Of a stretch of 64,000 bases of DNA, positions 44,248 through 54,558 are shown piece after piece. Each line of letters opens with the position of its first letter. Position 1 is the stretch's first letter. The DNA is taken from contig JAUNPK010000005.1 in assembly GCA_030536855.1 (NCBI GenBank), forward strand, positions 1-64,000. The letters run 5' to 3'. The translations under genes and the position numbers were made by a program. Source of the DNA: Eubacteriales bacterium (GTDB lineage Bacteria; Bacillota; Clostridia; Lachnospirales; Lachnospiraceae). The notes beneath the pieces were generated by a model, which made no database searches, was not told where the DNA came from, and saw only the letters and a program-made list of their open reading frames with translations.

Positions 44248-45948
44248 ATGCCATCATGTACGGAAAATATAACCCGTGAAGGAAGATATGATTACATAAT
44301 AGAGAACAGACCTGAGTATTATGAAAGTATTAATATGAATCCCAATTTATGCGTACAAATGGCTGATAACCGTTGGCTTATAGTTCACAGTGTTCTTCCA
44401 TATTCTGATCTAAATTTAAGTGCGCTGGGATATTCTACGATTCCTAAGTTGTATGAGGTTATGGATACGTCCAGCATCGAAGCTACCAAGGCAACAGCTG
44501 TTACAGACATGCCGTATCTTAACGCCAGAGGACAAGAGGTCCTTATAGGAATTATTGATACAGGTATTGATTATCTTAAAGAAAATTTTATGGATAGTGG
44601 CGGAAACACAAGGATTGAGGCTATATGGGATCAGTCAGCAGATTATTATGATAGTGAACAGCCTGTACTTTATGGAAGAGTATATAACAGAGAAATTATA
44701 AATGAGGCAATCCGAGCGAAGAGAAATGGAGGGAATCCCTACGATATAGTTTCTTCCAGGGATGAATCGGGACATGGTACGTTTCTTGCAGGTGTAGCAG
44801 CATCTTCTAAATTGAAAGATTATACAGGTGTAGCTCCTGAATCAGATTTAGTTATAGTAAAGTTGAAAGGGGCAAAACAATATCTTAAGGATTATTATCT
44901 TGTGAAGGATGATGCCATGGTTTTTCAGGAAAATGACATCATGATGGGAGTGAGATTTATATCGGATTACGCTGACAGCCATAACAAGCCTCTTGTACTA
45001 TTGTTGGGGTTGGGAACATGGCTGGGTTCAAGAACGGGAAACAGTCCTTTAGCAGATATGCTGGAAACTCTCACCAAAAAGAAAAACACAGCAGTGGTAG
45101 TGCCGGTTGGAAATGCTGCCGTTGATAAGACACATTTTAGCGGATATGCAGGAGCAGAAGATGAATATAAAGAGATAGAGGTTAATGTGACACAGAGAGG
45201 AAAAGGGTTTACCATGGAAGTATGGGCAAGAAGCCTTGATGTGTTGTCCGTATCCATAATATCACCCACAGGTGAAGAAATACCTCGTGTTCCTGCAAGA
45301 TTGGGAGTCAGTAATGAATTCTATTTTTTGCTGGAGGATACCACTGTTACGGTTGATTACCAGGTCACAGAAGCTGTATCCGGTTTGGAAGTTGTTTTCA
45401 TAAGATTTATAAGTCCTGCTGAGGGGATATGGCGGGTAAGATTATACAGCCTTACCAATCTTCCCGGATTTTTTAACAGTTATCTAACATCCAGAAACGT
45501 ATGTGATACAGAGATTTATTTTCTTAATTCAGACCCTGATACCACACTTACAGAGCCTTCCTGTGCCACAAGAGTGATAAGTATAGGAGCCTATAATCAT
45601 TTGACAGGAGGGAGTGATGTTAACAGCAGCAGGGGATATACGGCGGATGACAAAATTAAACCTGAAATGGTGGCTCCGGGAGTGAATGTATATGGTGTGG
45701 GTGGAGTTGCCGGATATACCAGAATGTCAGGCACAAGTGTTGCGGCAGCCCATGTTGCAGGAGCCTGTGCTTTATTTTTAAGCTGGGGTGTAACTAATAA
45801 CAGACAGTCCCTAATTGGGAACAGTGAAATAAAAGCTTATCTCATAAGAGGAGCTGACAGAAGACCTAATATGGAGTATCCCAATAGAATTTACGGATAC
45901 GGAACTCTTAATATTGCCAACGCATTTGACCAGATGAGAATAAGTTGA
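44248..45948 (+). CDS. S8-family subtilisin-like peptidase
   Basis: A 566-residue subtilase of the clostridial CspABC-like group, with the triad intact: D104 in IGIIDTGIDY, H176 in SGHGTFLAG, S497 in SGTSVAAAHVAG, and the oxyanion N in VVPVGNAAV. A ~150-residue jelly-roll-like insertion lies between the oxyanion and serine parts, typical of Csp proteases. No signal peptide is seen, so it may act in the cytosol, spore or mother cell; Csp proteases process germination proteins in clostridia, but this is analogy only. Its ribosome-binding site lies in a hairpin. Confidence 0.88.
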   Translation: MPSCTENITREGRYDYIIENRPEYYESINMNPNLCVQMADNRWLIVHSVLPYSDLNLSALGYSTIPKLYEVMDTSSIEATKATAVTDMPYLNARGQEVLIGIIDTGIDYLKENFMDSGGNTRIEAIWDQSADYYDSEQPVLYGRVYNREIINEAIRAKRNGGNPYDIVSSRDESGHGTFLAGVAASSKLKDYTGVAPESDLVIVKLKGAKQYLKDYYLVKDDAMVFQENDIMMGVRFISDYADSHNKPLVLLLGLGTWLGSRTGNSPLADMLETLTKKKNTAVVVPVGNAAVDKTHFSGYAGAEDEYKEIEVNVTQRGKGFTMEVWARSLDVLSVSIISPTGEEIPRVPARLGVSNEFYFLLEDTTVTVDYQVTEAVSGLEVVFIRFISPAEGIWRVRLYSLTNLPGFFNSYLTSRNVCDTEIYFLNSDPDTTLTEPSCATRVISIGAYNHLTGGSDVNSSRGYTADDKIKPEMVAPGVNVYGVGGVAGYTRMSGTSVAAAHVAGACALFLSWGVTNNRQSLIGNSEIKAYLIRGADRRPNMEYPNRIYGYGTLNIANAFDQMRIS

Positions 45949-46007
45949 AAACTCCCTTATAATATGCTAAATTGTTAATAATTGATTAATAATCTGAGGT
46001 ATGATAA

Positions 46008-46814
46008 ATGAAGTATAAAGCACTTGCATTAGATTTGGATGGAACACTCACGGATCATAATAAAAACCTTCCGGAAAAGAATAAAGAAGCAATATGGAAG
46101 GCTATTGATAAAGGAGTGAGTATAATTCTTGCATCCGGACGTCCTCTGTTTGGTGTTACACCTATAGCAGATATGCTGAAATTGAAGGAAAAAGGAGGCT
46201 ATATTCTGGCTTATAATGGTGGGAACATTGTGGATTGTTCTAATGGAGAACTTCTGGTAAGCTTCTGGCTTCCATCTTTGTGTATAAAGGATATATGTTC
46301 ATTGGCAAAGGAAAACGGAGTCCATGCAGTGACATATGCAGATACACAGATTGTTGCGGAAAGTGATGATGATGAATATGTGCTTAAAGAGGCAAAATGC
46401 AATAACACCACAGTTATGAAAGTAGAAGATTTATTTTCTTTCGTGGATTATCCCGTGGCGAAGTTTCTTGTTGTGGGAGAGCATGAGAAGCTCCTACCTG
46501 TAAGAAAGGCCCTGCTTGAAAAATACAGTGGGGTAATAGATGCATTTTTTTCAGAAGACTACTTCCTTGAGATTGTACCTGCAGGGGTTGCAAAGGATGA
46601 GGCTCTGAAAGTGCTTCTTGAAAGAATTGGATATACTACAGATGAACTTATAGCCTGCGGTGATGGTATGAATGATATACCTATGCTTAAGATTTCAGGA
46701 CTTTCTTGTGTTATGCAGAACGCATATCCTGAAGTTAAGAAGTATGCTGATTACATAGCACCATCCAATGATGAAGCAGGGGTGGCTCATGTAATAGAAA
46801 AATTTATTATATAA
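46008..46814 (+). CDS. Cof-type HAD-IIB phosphatase
   Basis: A 268-residue HAD phosphatase. Motif I is ALDLDGTLTDHN (D9 and D11), motif II ILASGRP, motif III the K of VAKDEALK, and motif IV ACGDGMNDIPML. A C2B-type cap (residues ~85-190) makes it a Cof/YidA-like sugar- or nucleotide-phosphate phosphatase. It is a single gene; substrate unknown. Confidence 0.92.
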   Translation: MKYKALALDLDGTLTDHNKNLPEKNKEAIWKAIDKGVSIILASGRPLFGVTPIADMLKLKEKGGYILAYNGGNIVDCSNGELLVSFWLPSLCIKDICSLAKENGVHAVTYADTQIVAESDDDEYVLKEAKCNNTTVMKVEDLFSFVDYPVAKFLVVGEHEKLLPVRKALLEKYSGVIDAFFSEDYFLEIVPAGVAKDEALKVLLERIGYTTDELIACGDGMNDIPMLKISGLSCVMQNAYPEVKKYADYIAPSNDEAGVAHVIEKFII

Positions 46815-46877
46815 CGGAAAGTTCTCAATAATAGACACTTATGGCGAGTGTAGGGAATGTAAGAGAATGGAGACGAA

Positions 46878-47651
46878 ATGGAAAACAATAATTCACAAAA
46901 TGATGATTTGGAAATAGATTTAGGTAAGATATTTTCATTATTATGGGATAGGATTCTTATAATAATAGTAACAGGAGTGTTGTTTGCAGCAGCGGCTTTC
47001 CTGGGGTCAAAATTTTTTATAACACCTCAATATCAATCCCAGACTAAACTGTACGTGTTAAACAGAGCTAATGACGGAACTACAACCTTAACGGACATTC
47101 AGATATCTACACAGCTTACTAAAGATTATCAGATTCTGGTAACAAGTACCCCGGTAATGCAGCAGGTAATTAAAAATCTTAAGCTGGATATGACTCCATC
47201 TGATTTGGCATCTACAATAAGTGTGAGTACACCATCTGATACAAGAGTGCTACAGATTTCGGTAACCAACCCAGACCCTTACAGGGCAAAGGAAATCGTT
47301 GATGAACTTGCAAAGGTTTCAGGGGAAAGAATCTGCAGTATTATGAAAATTGAACAGGTAAATGTTATTGAGGAAGGATCTGTTGCAATTTCTCCTATAT
47401 CATCAAAGACGAAAAAGAATACTGTCATGGGAGGCGTTGCTGGAATAATTCTTGCTTGCGTGGTTGTAATAATAAAATCGTTACTTGATGATACACTTAA
47501 AACCACGGAAGATGTTGAAAAGTATCTTGAGCTGAGTACTCTGTCGGTTATTCCGCTATGTGATGAGATGGATGATGGAAGAGGAAAGAACAGAAAGAAA
47601 TCAGGTTCTAAGAAAAAGAGCAAAGAATCATCAAAGAAACATGGAGCATAG
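46878..47651 (+). CDS. CpsC/YveK-type chain-length regulator (Wzz domain)
   Basis: A 257-residue membrane protein with a Wzz domain: a helix near residues 27-50, an external part (residues 55-175), and a second helix near 180-202 followed by a Lys/Ser-rich cytosolic tail. In Firmicutes this protein is the membrane activator of a separate tyrosine autokinase, and the kinase gene follows 140 nt downstream. It controls the polymer length and export of capsule or exopolysaccharide. GGAG precedes ATG 46878. Confidence 0.9.
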   Translation: MENNNSQNDDLEIDLGKIFSLLWDRILIIIVTGVLFAAAAFLGSKFFITPQYQSQTKLYVLNRANDGTTTLTDIQISTQLTKDYQILVTSTPVMQQVIKNLKLDMTPSDLASTISVSTPSDTRVLQISVTNPDPYRAKEIVDELAKVSGERICSIMKIEQVNVIEEGSVAISPISSKTKKNTVMGGVAGIILACVVVIIKSLLDDTLKTTEDVEKYLELSTLSVIPLCDEMDDGRGKNRKKSGSKKKSKESSKKHGA

Positions 47652-47687
47652 TATGAAAAATCACGCTGATGCGCTGATTTTTCATAC
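47652..47687 (+). terminator. Strong hairpin after the Wzz gene
   Basis: GTATGAAAAATCA and TGATTTTTCATAC form a perfect 13-bp stem with an inner CGC/GCG pair. It overlaps the start of the 104-nt element. There is no U tract beyond the arm itself; it may act as an attenuator between cpsC and cpsD. Confidence 0.55.
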
Positions 47688-47788
47688 GGCTATTTGTGCC
47701 GCAGGCACCACAAATAGCATTTATCGCAGAGTCAAATCTGATATTTGACTCGCGATTCCTTTGGCACTAAAGTGCCTGCGGAATGGAG
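47685..47788 (+). ncRNA. 104-nt structured intergenic element, copy B
   Basis: This is the ungapped partner of 32043-32146. CTATTTGTG (47690-47698) and CACAAATAG (47709-47717) form a hairpin; its 10-nt loop CCGCAGGCAC is perfectly complementary to GTGCCTGCGG at 47772-47781. A middle hairpin GAGTCAAAT/ATTTGACTC lies between. The element ends at the ribosome-binding site (GGAG) of cpsD. The loop pairing is kept in copy A with changed bases. Confidence 0.65.
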
Positions 47789-47794
47789 ATTAGT

Positions 47795-48490
47795 ATGCAG
47801 ACGATTAATATAGAGAGATTACGAAAGCTTGATTACAGAGCTAATGAAGCTTATAAGAATTTAAGAACAAATATACAGTTGTGTGGCTCTGATGTTAAAG
47901 TTATTATGCTCACAAGCACAACACCCGGCGAGGGAAAGTCCAGCGTATCATTTAATCTGGCAGTTTCTTTGGCAGAAGCGGGGAAAAAGGTTATATTTAT
48001 AGATGCTGATTTAAGAAAGTCGGTGCTTATAGGACGTTACAAGATTAATAAGTCTGTAAAAGGGTTAACACATTTTCTGTCGGGAATTAACAAATTTGAA
48101 GAAGTAATGTATGCAACGAATGTTGAAAACCTCAACGTGGTATTTTCAGGACCGGTTCCTCCTAATCCTACGGAGCTTCTGGGCAATAAGGTATTCAAAA
48201 CATTGATTAAAGTGTTACGGGATTTATATGATTATATTATTATAGATACGCCGCCTATCGGAAGTGTAATAGACAGTGCAATAGTGGCTCAGGAATGTGA
48301 CGGTGTAGCTTATGTGGTTGCTTCTAATTCTGTAAGCTACAAATATGCGCGTAAGGGATTGGAACAGTTGAAAAAAACCGGGTGCAAATTGCTGGGGGTT
48401 GTTCTTAACAAAGTAGATATGAATGACAATAAATATTACGGAAAGTATTATGGAAAATATTACGGCAAATATGGAGACAATGTAGATTAA
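47795..48490 (+). CDS. CpsD/CapB-type tyrosine-protein kinase
   Basis: A 231-residue BY-kinase. Walker A is STTPGEGKSS near 45-54, Walker A' VIFIDADLRKS, Walker B YIIIDTPPIGSV. The C-terminus has three tandem YYGK units ending in YGKYGDNVD, a tyrosine cluster for autophosphorylation. ATG 47795 (MQTINIERLR) is chosen since GGAG lies 6 nt before; ATG 47783 would overlap that site. With the Wzz protein it forms a split kinase that controls polysaccharide assembly. No CpsB-type phosphatase is present locally. Confidence 0.9.
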   Translation: MQTINIERLRKLDYRANEAYKNLRTNIQLCGSDVKVIMLTSTTPGEGKSSVSFNLAVSLAEAGKKVIFIDADLRKSVLIGRYKINKSVKGLTHFLSGINKFEEVMYATNVENLNVVFSGPVPPNPTELLGNKVFKTLIKVLRDLYDYIIIDTPPIGSVIDSAIVAQECDGVAYVVASNSVSYKYARKGLEQLKKTGCKLLGVVLNKVDMNDNKYYGKYYGKYYGKYGDNVD

Positions 48491-48495
48491 TGAAA

Positions 48496-48568
48496 GGGGT
48501 CAGACCCCATAAAATTTTTATAAACTATTTGGAGAAAAGTTTATAAAAATTTTATGGGGTCTGACCCC
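48496..48568. repeat. Perfect 30-bp inverted repeat (REP/terminator-like)
   Basis: Two 30-nt arms (48496-48525 and 48539-48568) are exact reverse complements with a 13-nt loop. Each arm starts or ends in the nested palindrome GGGGTC-A-GACCCC. It lies between convergent cpsD and LCP genes and can serve as a bidirectional terminator. The GGGGTCAGACCCC core is known from REP-type repeats in many bacteria. Confidence 0.8.
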
Positions 48569-48580
48569 CCTTTATTTGTA

Positions 48581-50404
48581 TCAGTTATTCTTTTTGGTAG
48601 CTGTAGTAGCTGAGGATGTAGCAGCTGTAGTGGCCGGCTGTGTTTGAGCCTGAGTCGGTGCTTGAGTCGGTGCCTGAGTCGGTGTTGTTGAATTCGAGTT
48701 CGTAGTTCCTGAACTTGAATTTGTGGAACCTGAACCTGTTGAGCCTGAGGAATTGGTTGGGTCAGTTGTTGTTGGTTTTGCTGAACTTTCCGGTACTGAA
48801 ATCAATTGGTAAGGGTTTGCACAATTATTAGTCTTTTCCTCAACAAATTCATCTACATCAAAGATTTCTCCTGCTTCAATTTTATTAATCATTTCTTTTG
48901 CAGTATCTATAGATAATTTATACGGAACGACTACCGATGCATATCCGGCGTCAGTAATCTGGCAATATCTGTATGGGCCACCAGTCTGGCTATCACATGT
49001 ATAAGTATGAATGTTCCATGCCCTGCTATTGGAAAGCTGTCCTTTAACAAGAGATGTAATAGAAGCTGTCGGCATATTAGTTAACATCATATTTCCAACA
49101 GAATCAAGCAGTGAACTGTATCTTGTGAGTATTGCAGGTGATGTAATTTTATCTATAACTCCTGAAAGAGCAGCCATCTGGTTCTCGCCTCGCTGCAGGT
49201 CTCCTCTGGCAGAAAAAGCTTTTCTTTCACGGCAGAAGGCAAGTGCCTTTTCACCGTTACATTCATTAGGTCCTACTACAAAATGGTATGTGGTATCCAT
49301 AGCCTCCCAGCCGTTTTCAAAATCAACAGAAGAGTAAATGGTAATACCTCCAAGGGCATCAATAATGTCAACACATCCGGAGAAGTTAATCTTGACATAA
49401 TAGTCAATTTTAACATCGTACAGACTTTCCAAAGTACTTATAGACGCTTCTATACCATAATTTCCTGCATGGGTTAATTTGTCATAACCTGTTTTTCCAT
49501 TAATATTCATAGGAACATAAGAATCTCTAGGCGTTGAAACCATAAGAATTTGTCTTGTGACAGGATTAATGATACAGAGAATATTAACATCACTATGACC
49601 ATTTGACTTGATAGTTCCCTCTTCATCGTTTCCGGAAATATATATTACAAATGGTTCTTTATTTACTTGTTTGTCGGACTCTGATAACTCAATGGTACGG
49701 GTTAACTCTACGGTTCCGACAATTTTGGTTTTTTCTTCCAGATCTTCGTGCTGTTCTTTTAATGTATCATACATTGAATCATTGATAATCATTACTTTGA
49801 TTTCAGTATTATCATAAAGAGCACTGATTAAGGATTCCCAATCCTGATATTCTTTGGATTTAATATTAACGCTATAGTCAAAATTGATTTTGTGAATGGC
49901 TTCAACACATTCATTACCTCCATTGACAGTGTTGTATCCATATACATAATTGTAGGTATCACTTAATTTGGAAGCTTTATCTGATTCTAAAACAATTATA
50001 TCGATTATATCGGTCTTGGTGGTTGAGTTGGTCACCTTATCCAATGTAGAGCCGACTTTTGCTGTGAATAAAAATGTGTAAAGCAAAATAAACGATAAGA
50101 ATAAAGATATTATCTTTCCTAAAATGTTGGTTTTTGCAAATTGGGTTGTAAAGCAAAAAAGTGCGGCTAAAACCAAAACAATATCAAGTGCTATTGCATA
50201 TTTGAGCGGTAATATATCAAGTTTGTATAATTTTAAGAGAGCCATAACGGTGAGTATAATCTGTGCAATTACCAGAATAATACCAATTACGGCTGACCAT
50301 GCTCTGAATTTTTTCTTTTTCTCCTTCTTTGAAAGAGTTTTAGATGATGCAAAAAGATACTGCATATCATCAAGAGTGTCTTTAAAGAAGTTTTTGACCT
50401 TCAT
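48581..50404 (-). CDS. LCP-family (LytR-CpsA-Psr) glycopolymer transferase
   Basis: A 607-residue protein. Three membrane helices lie in residues ~35-120, an extracytoplasmic accessory part follows (~125-260), then the LCP domain (~265-440) with STPRDSYVPM, KLTHAGNYG and RERKAFSARGDLQRGENQMA, which contain the arginines and aspartates that bind the pyrophosphate lipid carrier. The last ~70 residues are a Ser/Thr/Gln/Ala-rich low-complexity tail. LCP enzymes attach wall teichoic acid or capsule polymers to peptidoglycan, fitting the convergent cpsC-cpsD genes. AAGGAG precedes its ATG. Confidence 0.92.
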   Translation of the reverse strand: MKVKNFFKDTLDDMQYLFASSKTLSKKEKKKKFRAWSAVIGIILVIAQIILTVMALLKLYKLDILPLKYAIALDIVLVLAALFCFTTQFAKTNILGKIISLFLSFILLYTFLFTAKVGSTLDKVTNSTTKTDIIDIIVLESDKASKLSDTYNYVYGYNTVNGGNECVEAIHKINFDYSVNIKSKEYQDWESLISALYDNTEIKVMIINDSMYDTLKEQHEDLEEKTKIVGTVELTRTIELSESDKQVNKEPFVIYISGNDEEGTIKSNGHSDVNILCIINPVTRQILMVSTPRDSYVPMNINGKTGYDKLTHAGNYGIEASISTLESLYDVKIDYYVKINFSGCVDIIDALGGITIYSSVDFENGWEAMDTTYHFVVGPNECNGEKALAFCRERKAFSARGDLQRGENQMAALSGVIDKITSPAILTRYSSLLDSVGNMMLTNMPTASITSLVKGQLSNSRAWNIHTYTCDSQTGGPYRYCQITDAGYASVVVPYKLSIDTAKEMINKIEAGEIFDVDEFVEEKTNNCANPYQLISVPESSAKPTTTDPTNSSGSTGSGSTNSSSGTTNSNSTTPTQAPTQAPTQAQTQPATTAATSSATTATKKNN

Positions 50405-50633
50405 AAAACTATCTCCTTGTCATTTTATAGAATTCACTTTTGGACTTGTTAGTCATTGGTACATTTTAGCATAGAGGTGCAAATAAATAAAGAAAATTAA
50501 TTATAAAGAAAAACTAAAATTGAACTCACTTAATATTATTAAGTAAATGCCCACTAAATCAAGGGGAAATAATTAATTTTTATTTAAAATATTATGAATA
50601 GCATTATTTTGTTATGCAAAACATACAAAAAAC

Positions 50634-50662
50634 TTGCATATCTTAAGCCTCTTTTATATAAT
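50634..50662 (+). promoter_or_regulatory. Promoter of gdhA
   Basis: TTGCAT and TATAAT are separated by 17 nt, giving a leader of about 60 nt before ATG 50731. The rest of the 326-nt divergent region between the LCP and gdhA genes is AT-rich, and I see no other feature in it. Confidence 0.75.
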
Positions 50663-50727
50663 ATCCCGTAGATAAAGTACGGAAACGTACGAAACAAATC
50701 AAATTAATTTTAAAGGAGAACATGTAG

Positions 50728-52065
<1,338 letters not shown>

Positions 52066-52107
52066 TCTGCGATTAACAACTAAGCGCGAATTTCTAAGAT
52101 AAAGATT

Positions 52108-52161
52108 ATATGGAGAAGTCCTGGAAATGTTGAATTCCCGGGGCTTTTCTTTATGTGTTGA
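52108..52161 (+). terminator. gdhA terminator (duplicated block, copy 1)
   Basis: AGTCCTGG (52117-52124) and CCGGGGCT (52138-52145) pair with two G-U pairs, followed by TTTTCTTT. This 54-nt block recurs at 56623-56676 with one difference. Confidence 0.85.
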
Positions 52162-52227
52162 AAGACATGCGAATTGTCAGAATCTTCATAAATAGAAGAT
52201 AATTTACGTTATTTTGAGACCGTTATA

Positions 52228-52599
52228 TTGTTAGGCAAAAAAGGTATTCTGGTTGCGATGGTTGCCATTAGTATTCTCATTTTACCATTTATGTACATAT
52301 TAAGTATTTTGATAAAAGTCAATGAAGTATTCAACATTGGTGCGATTATGTCAATTTATACACTGGTTTTTCTGTGGATAATTTATATTCTGTATTATCG
52401 ACTCAAGGAACGAAAACTGTTGGCAACAGGAATCACATTTTTATTTGCAATTCCGTTCACACTTTTGATAAATATTACATTATCAAAATTAATTGAAGAA
52501 CCTGTGATTGATGTTTGGGATATATTATCTGTATTTATCCTGTTGATAGTGTCAGTTGCTTTTATAATTGGAGATTATGCACGAAAAAAGGTTTTGTAA
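52228..52599 (+). CDS. Small polytopic membrane protein
   Basis: A 123-residue protein with four hydrophobic helices (about residues 5-28, 37-57, 64-85 and 95-117) and short charged loops. TTG 52228 is the likely start, although no strong ribosome-binding site is visible. It overlaps the following regulator gene and is the first gene of the island between the gdhA 3'-end copies. No family was recognised. It might serve as a membrane component of the adjacent system, or be an unrelated passenger. Confidence 0.55.
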   Translation: MLGKKGILVAMVAISILILPFMYILSILIKVNEVFNIGAIMSIYTLVFLWIIYILYYRLKERKLLATGITFLFAIPFTLLINITLSKLIEEPVIDVWDILSVFILLIVSVAFIIGDYARKKVL

Positions 52600-53103
52600 G
52601 ATAAGCCATTTTCTGAGTCACTTGAAAATTCAAGATTCAGAAGATAAACGTTATTTGAAAAATGTTAGCGTGAGGTACATATATGGGAAAATGTTAATAC
52701 TGACATTTGAAGACAGCGAGGAAGATATACTAAACCACATAGTTTCTTATGTCAGTGCAGGAGCGAAGGTATTTCAGGTGGTAGAAAATGCAAGAACAGG
52801 ATTAAGATTTGATGGATTGGAAATAGATGTTGCAAATCGTTTGGTAAGAAAGCAGAAACAGGAAATAGATTTGACCTTTACCGAGTTTGAAATTTTGCAT
52901 TTATTAGCAAGAAATCCGGGCAGAGTGTTTAGCAAAGAGCAGATATATAATAGTGTTTGGAAAGAACCATATTTCGGTGATTACAACATTGTTATGAGTC
53001 ATATCCGCAACATACGGGAAAAGATAAAGGTAACCCTAGCAAGCCAATTTACATTCAGACAGTATGGGGAGTCGGCTATAAATTTAATAACAAACTAAAA
53101 TGA
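52580..53103 (+). pseudogene. Winged-helix regulator, frameshifted near its C-terminus
   Basis: The frame from ATG 52580 encodes ~80 N-terminal residues without a receiver's phospho-site, then an OmpR/PhoB-type winged helix (FDGLEIDVANRLV; LTFTEFEILHLLARNPGRVF then SKEQIYNSVW). The open frame ends at 53098 with an unrelated tail. The +1 frame from about 53033 gives the expected family end, NPSKPIYIQTVWGVGYKFNN, stopping at 53103. One base is thus lost or gained near 53030. Without that wing the protein probably cannot bind DNA normally. It may once have regulated the island, but a terminator separates it from rloA. Confidence 0.75.
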
Positions 53104-53139
53104 GCAGGTATTGCAGAGTGTTTGTAATATCTGCTTTTT
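53104..53139 (+). terminator. Terminator after the winged-helix gene
   Basis: GCAGGTATTGCA and TGTAATATCTGC pair over 12 positions with G-U pairs, then five T. Confidence 0.75.
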
Positions 53140-53293
53140 ATATGGCTGATAATAATGGTTTACAGGTTTTATTCCGTTATAGTAGTAAAATCAATATAAA
53201 ATACATTGAAATGAGAAAAATACGAATATATATGTTGATTTTATGCAAAAACTGTATATACTAGAAAGTAGAAAAGAAGGTGAGGTAGCAATC

Positions 53294-54556
53294 ATGTTAA
53301 TTCAATTTAATTTTAAAAATTTCAAATCATTTAGAGATGAGGCTAGTTTGGACTTGTCCGCAGCGAAGATGACAGAGTTCTCGGATAGAGTAGTGACTGT
53401 TGGTAGTGAGAAGATTCTGCCGGTTGCTGCCATTTATGGAGCAAACGCAAGCGGGAAGTCTAATATATATAATGCTTTTGAATATATGTCTGATTATGTT
53501 GTTGATTCTTTTAAGTATGGCGATGAAGAGGAAAAGTTTGAGGAATACAGACCTACTCCGTTCTTATTCGACTCCACATCTGCCAGTGCAGAATCCAGCT
53601 TTGAAGTTTATTTCACCTTGCCAAGCGACAAGGCAGAGAGAACATATAATTATGGTTTCTGCATTAACAAAGAAGGTGTAACGGAGGAATGGCTCAACTC
53701 TAAGGCAAAGACTGCCAGAAAGTACAGTACCGTATTTTACCGTGGGACTTCCGATGACGAGTTGGATTTATCCGGATTCCCGAAGAGCAGTAGGGATAAT
53801 ATCCAGGTTGCTCTTGAAAAGCAGGTGCTCATTATATCTTTGGGAGCGAAGTTGAAAGTCGGTAAGTGTAAGGCAATCAGAGATTGGTTCCTGGCAAATG
53901 AATTTGCTGATTTTGGCGATCCTTTCACAAACTTCTTCATGTCCCGCAGATTGCCAAAGGGATTTGTAGAAAACAAGGATGTTCAGCAGAAGGTGGTAGA
54001 ATATTTTGCATCTTTTGACGAGCATATCAAGGACTTTAGGATTGAAAAGGTTCCTCACGATGGAGAAACAAAAGAGGATACCTATAAAATTAATGCTCTT
54101 CATAAAATGATTGATTCGGATGGTATGGCAGAAATCCCTTTAGGAATGGAGTCTGCCGGAACATTGAAAATGTTTGCATTATATCCGGAATTACAAGAAG
54201 TATTGGAAAAGGGAAGCGTATTCTTTATTGATGAATTAAATGCCCGTCTTCATCCGTTGCTTGTAAGAAACTTTTTGCTTACATTCTTAAATCCGGAAAT
54301 CAATGTAGGTCATGCACAGCTTGTATTTACAACTCATGACACATGGCAGTTGTCTAATCAGCTGTTACGTCGTGATGAAATATGGTTTGTGGAAAAGGAT
54401 GATAGAGGCGTTTCTACACTGTATTCATTGGCTGATTTTGTGGATGAGGATGGTTCCCGTATCCGTAAGGACGAAAGCTATGAGAAGAATTATTTGATAG
54501 GAAAGTATGGTGCAATCCCTACCTTAAAGAGTATTGATATATTTAAGGAGGATTGA
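53294..54556 (+). CDS. rloA: RloA/AbiLi-type AAA ATPase
   Basis: A 420-residue ABC-type ATPase. Residues 1-60 contain FNFKNFKSFRDEASLDL and Walker A GANASGKS (49-56). The C-terminal part has the signature-like LGMESAGTLKMFAL, Walker B VFFIDELNARLHPLLVRNFL and the H of VFTTHDTWQL. This is the ATPase of RloAB/AbiL, which is linked to abortive phage infection in other bacteria. ATG 53294 lies behind GGTGAGG; TTG/ATG starts further up lack a site. It is translated in one operon with rloB, whose ATG begins 2 nt after its stop. Confidence 0.9.
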   Translation: MLIQFNFKNFKSFRDEASLDLSAAKMTEFSDRVVTVGSEKILPVAAIYGANASGKSNIYNAFEYMSDYVVDSFKYGDEEEKFEEYRPTPFLFDSTSASAESSFEVYFTLPSDKAERTYNYGFCINKEGVTEEWLNSKAKTARKYSTVFYRGTSDDELDLSGFPKSSRDNIQVALEKQVLIISLGAKLKVGKCKAIRDWFLANEFADFGDPFTNFFMSRRLPKGFVENKDVQQKVVEYFASFDEHIKDFRIEKVPHDGETKEDTYKINALHKMIDSDGMAEIPLGMESAGTLKMFALYPELQEVLEKGSVFFIDELNARLHPLLVRNFLLTFLNPEINVGHAQLVFTTHDTWQLSNQLLRRDEIWFVEKDDRGVSTLYSLADFVDEDGSRIRKDESYEKNYLIGKYGAIPTLKSIDIFKED

Positions 54557-54558
54557 GT

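Noticed and set aside
53186-53243. Inverted repeat TAAAATCAA / TTGATTTTA upstream of rloA as an operator
   Set aside because: The sequence is AT-rich and the 9-bp arms are far apart; chance cannot be excluded.
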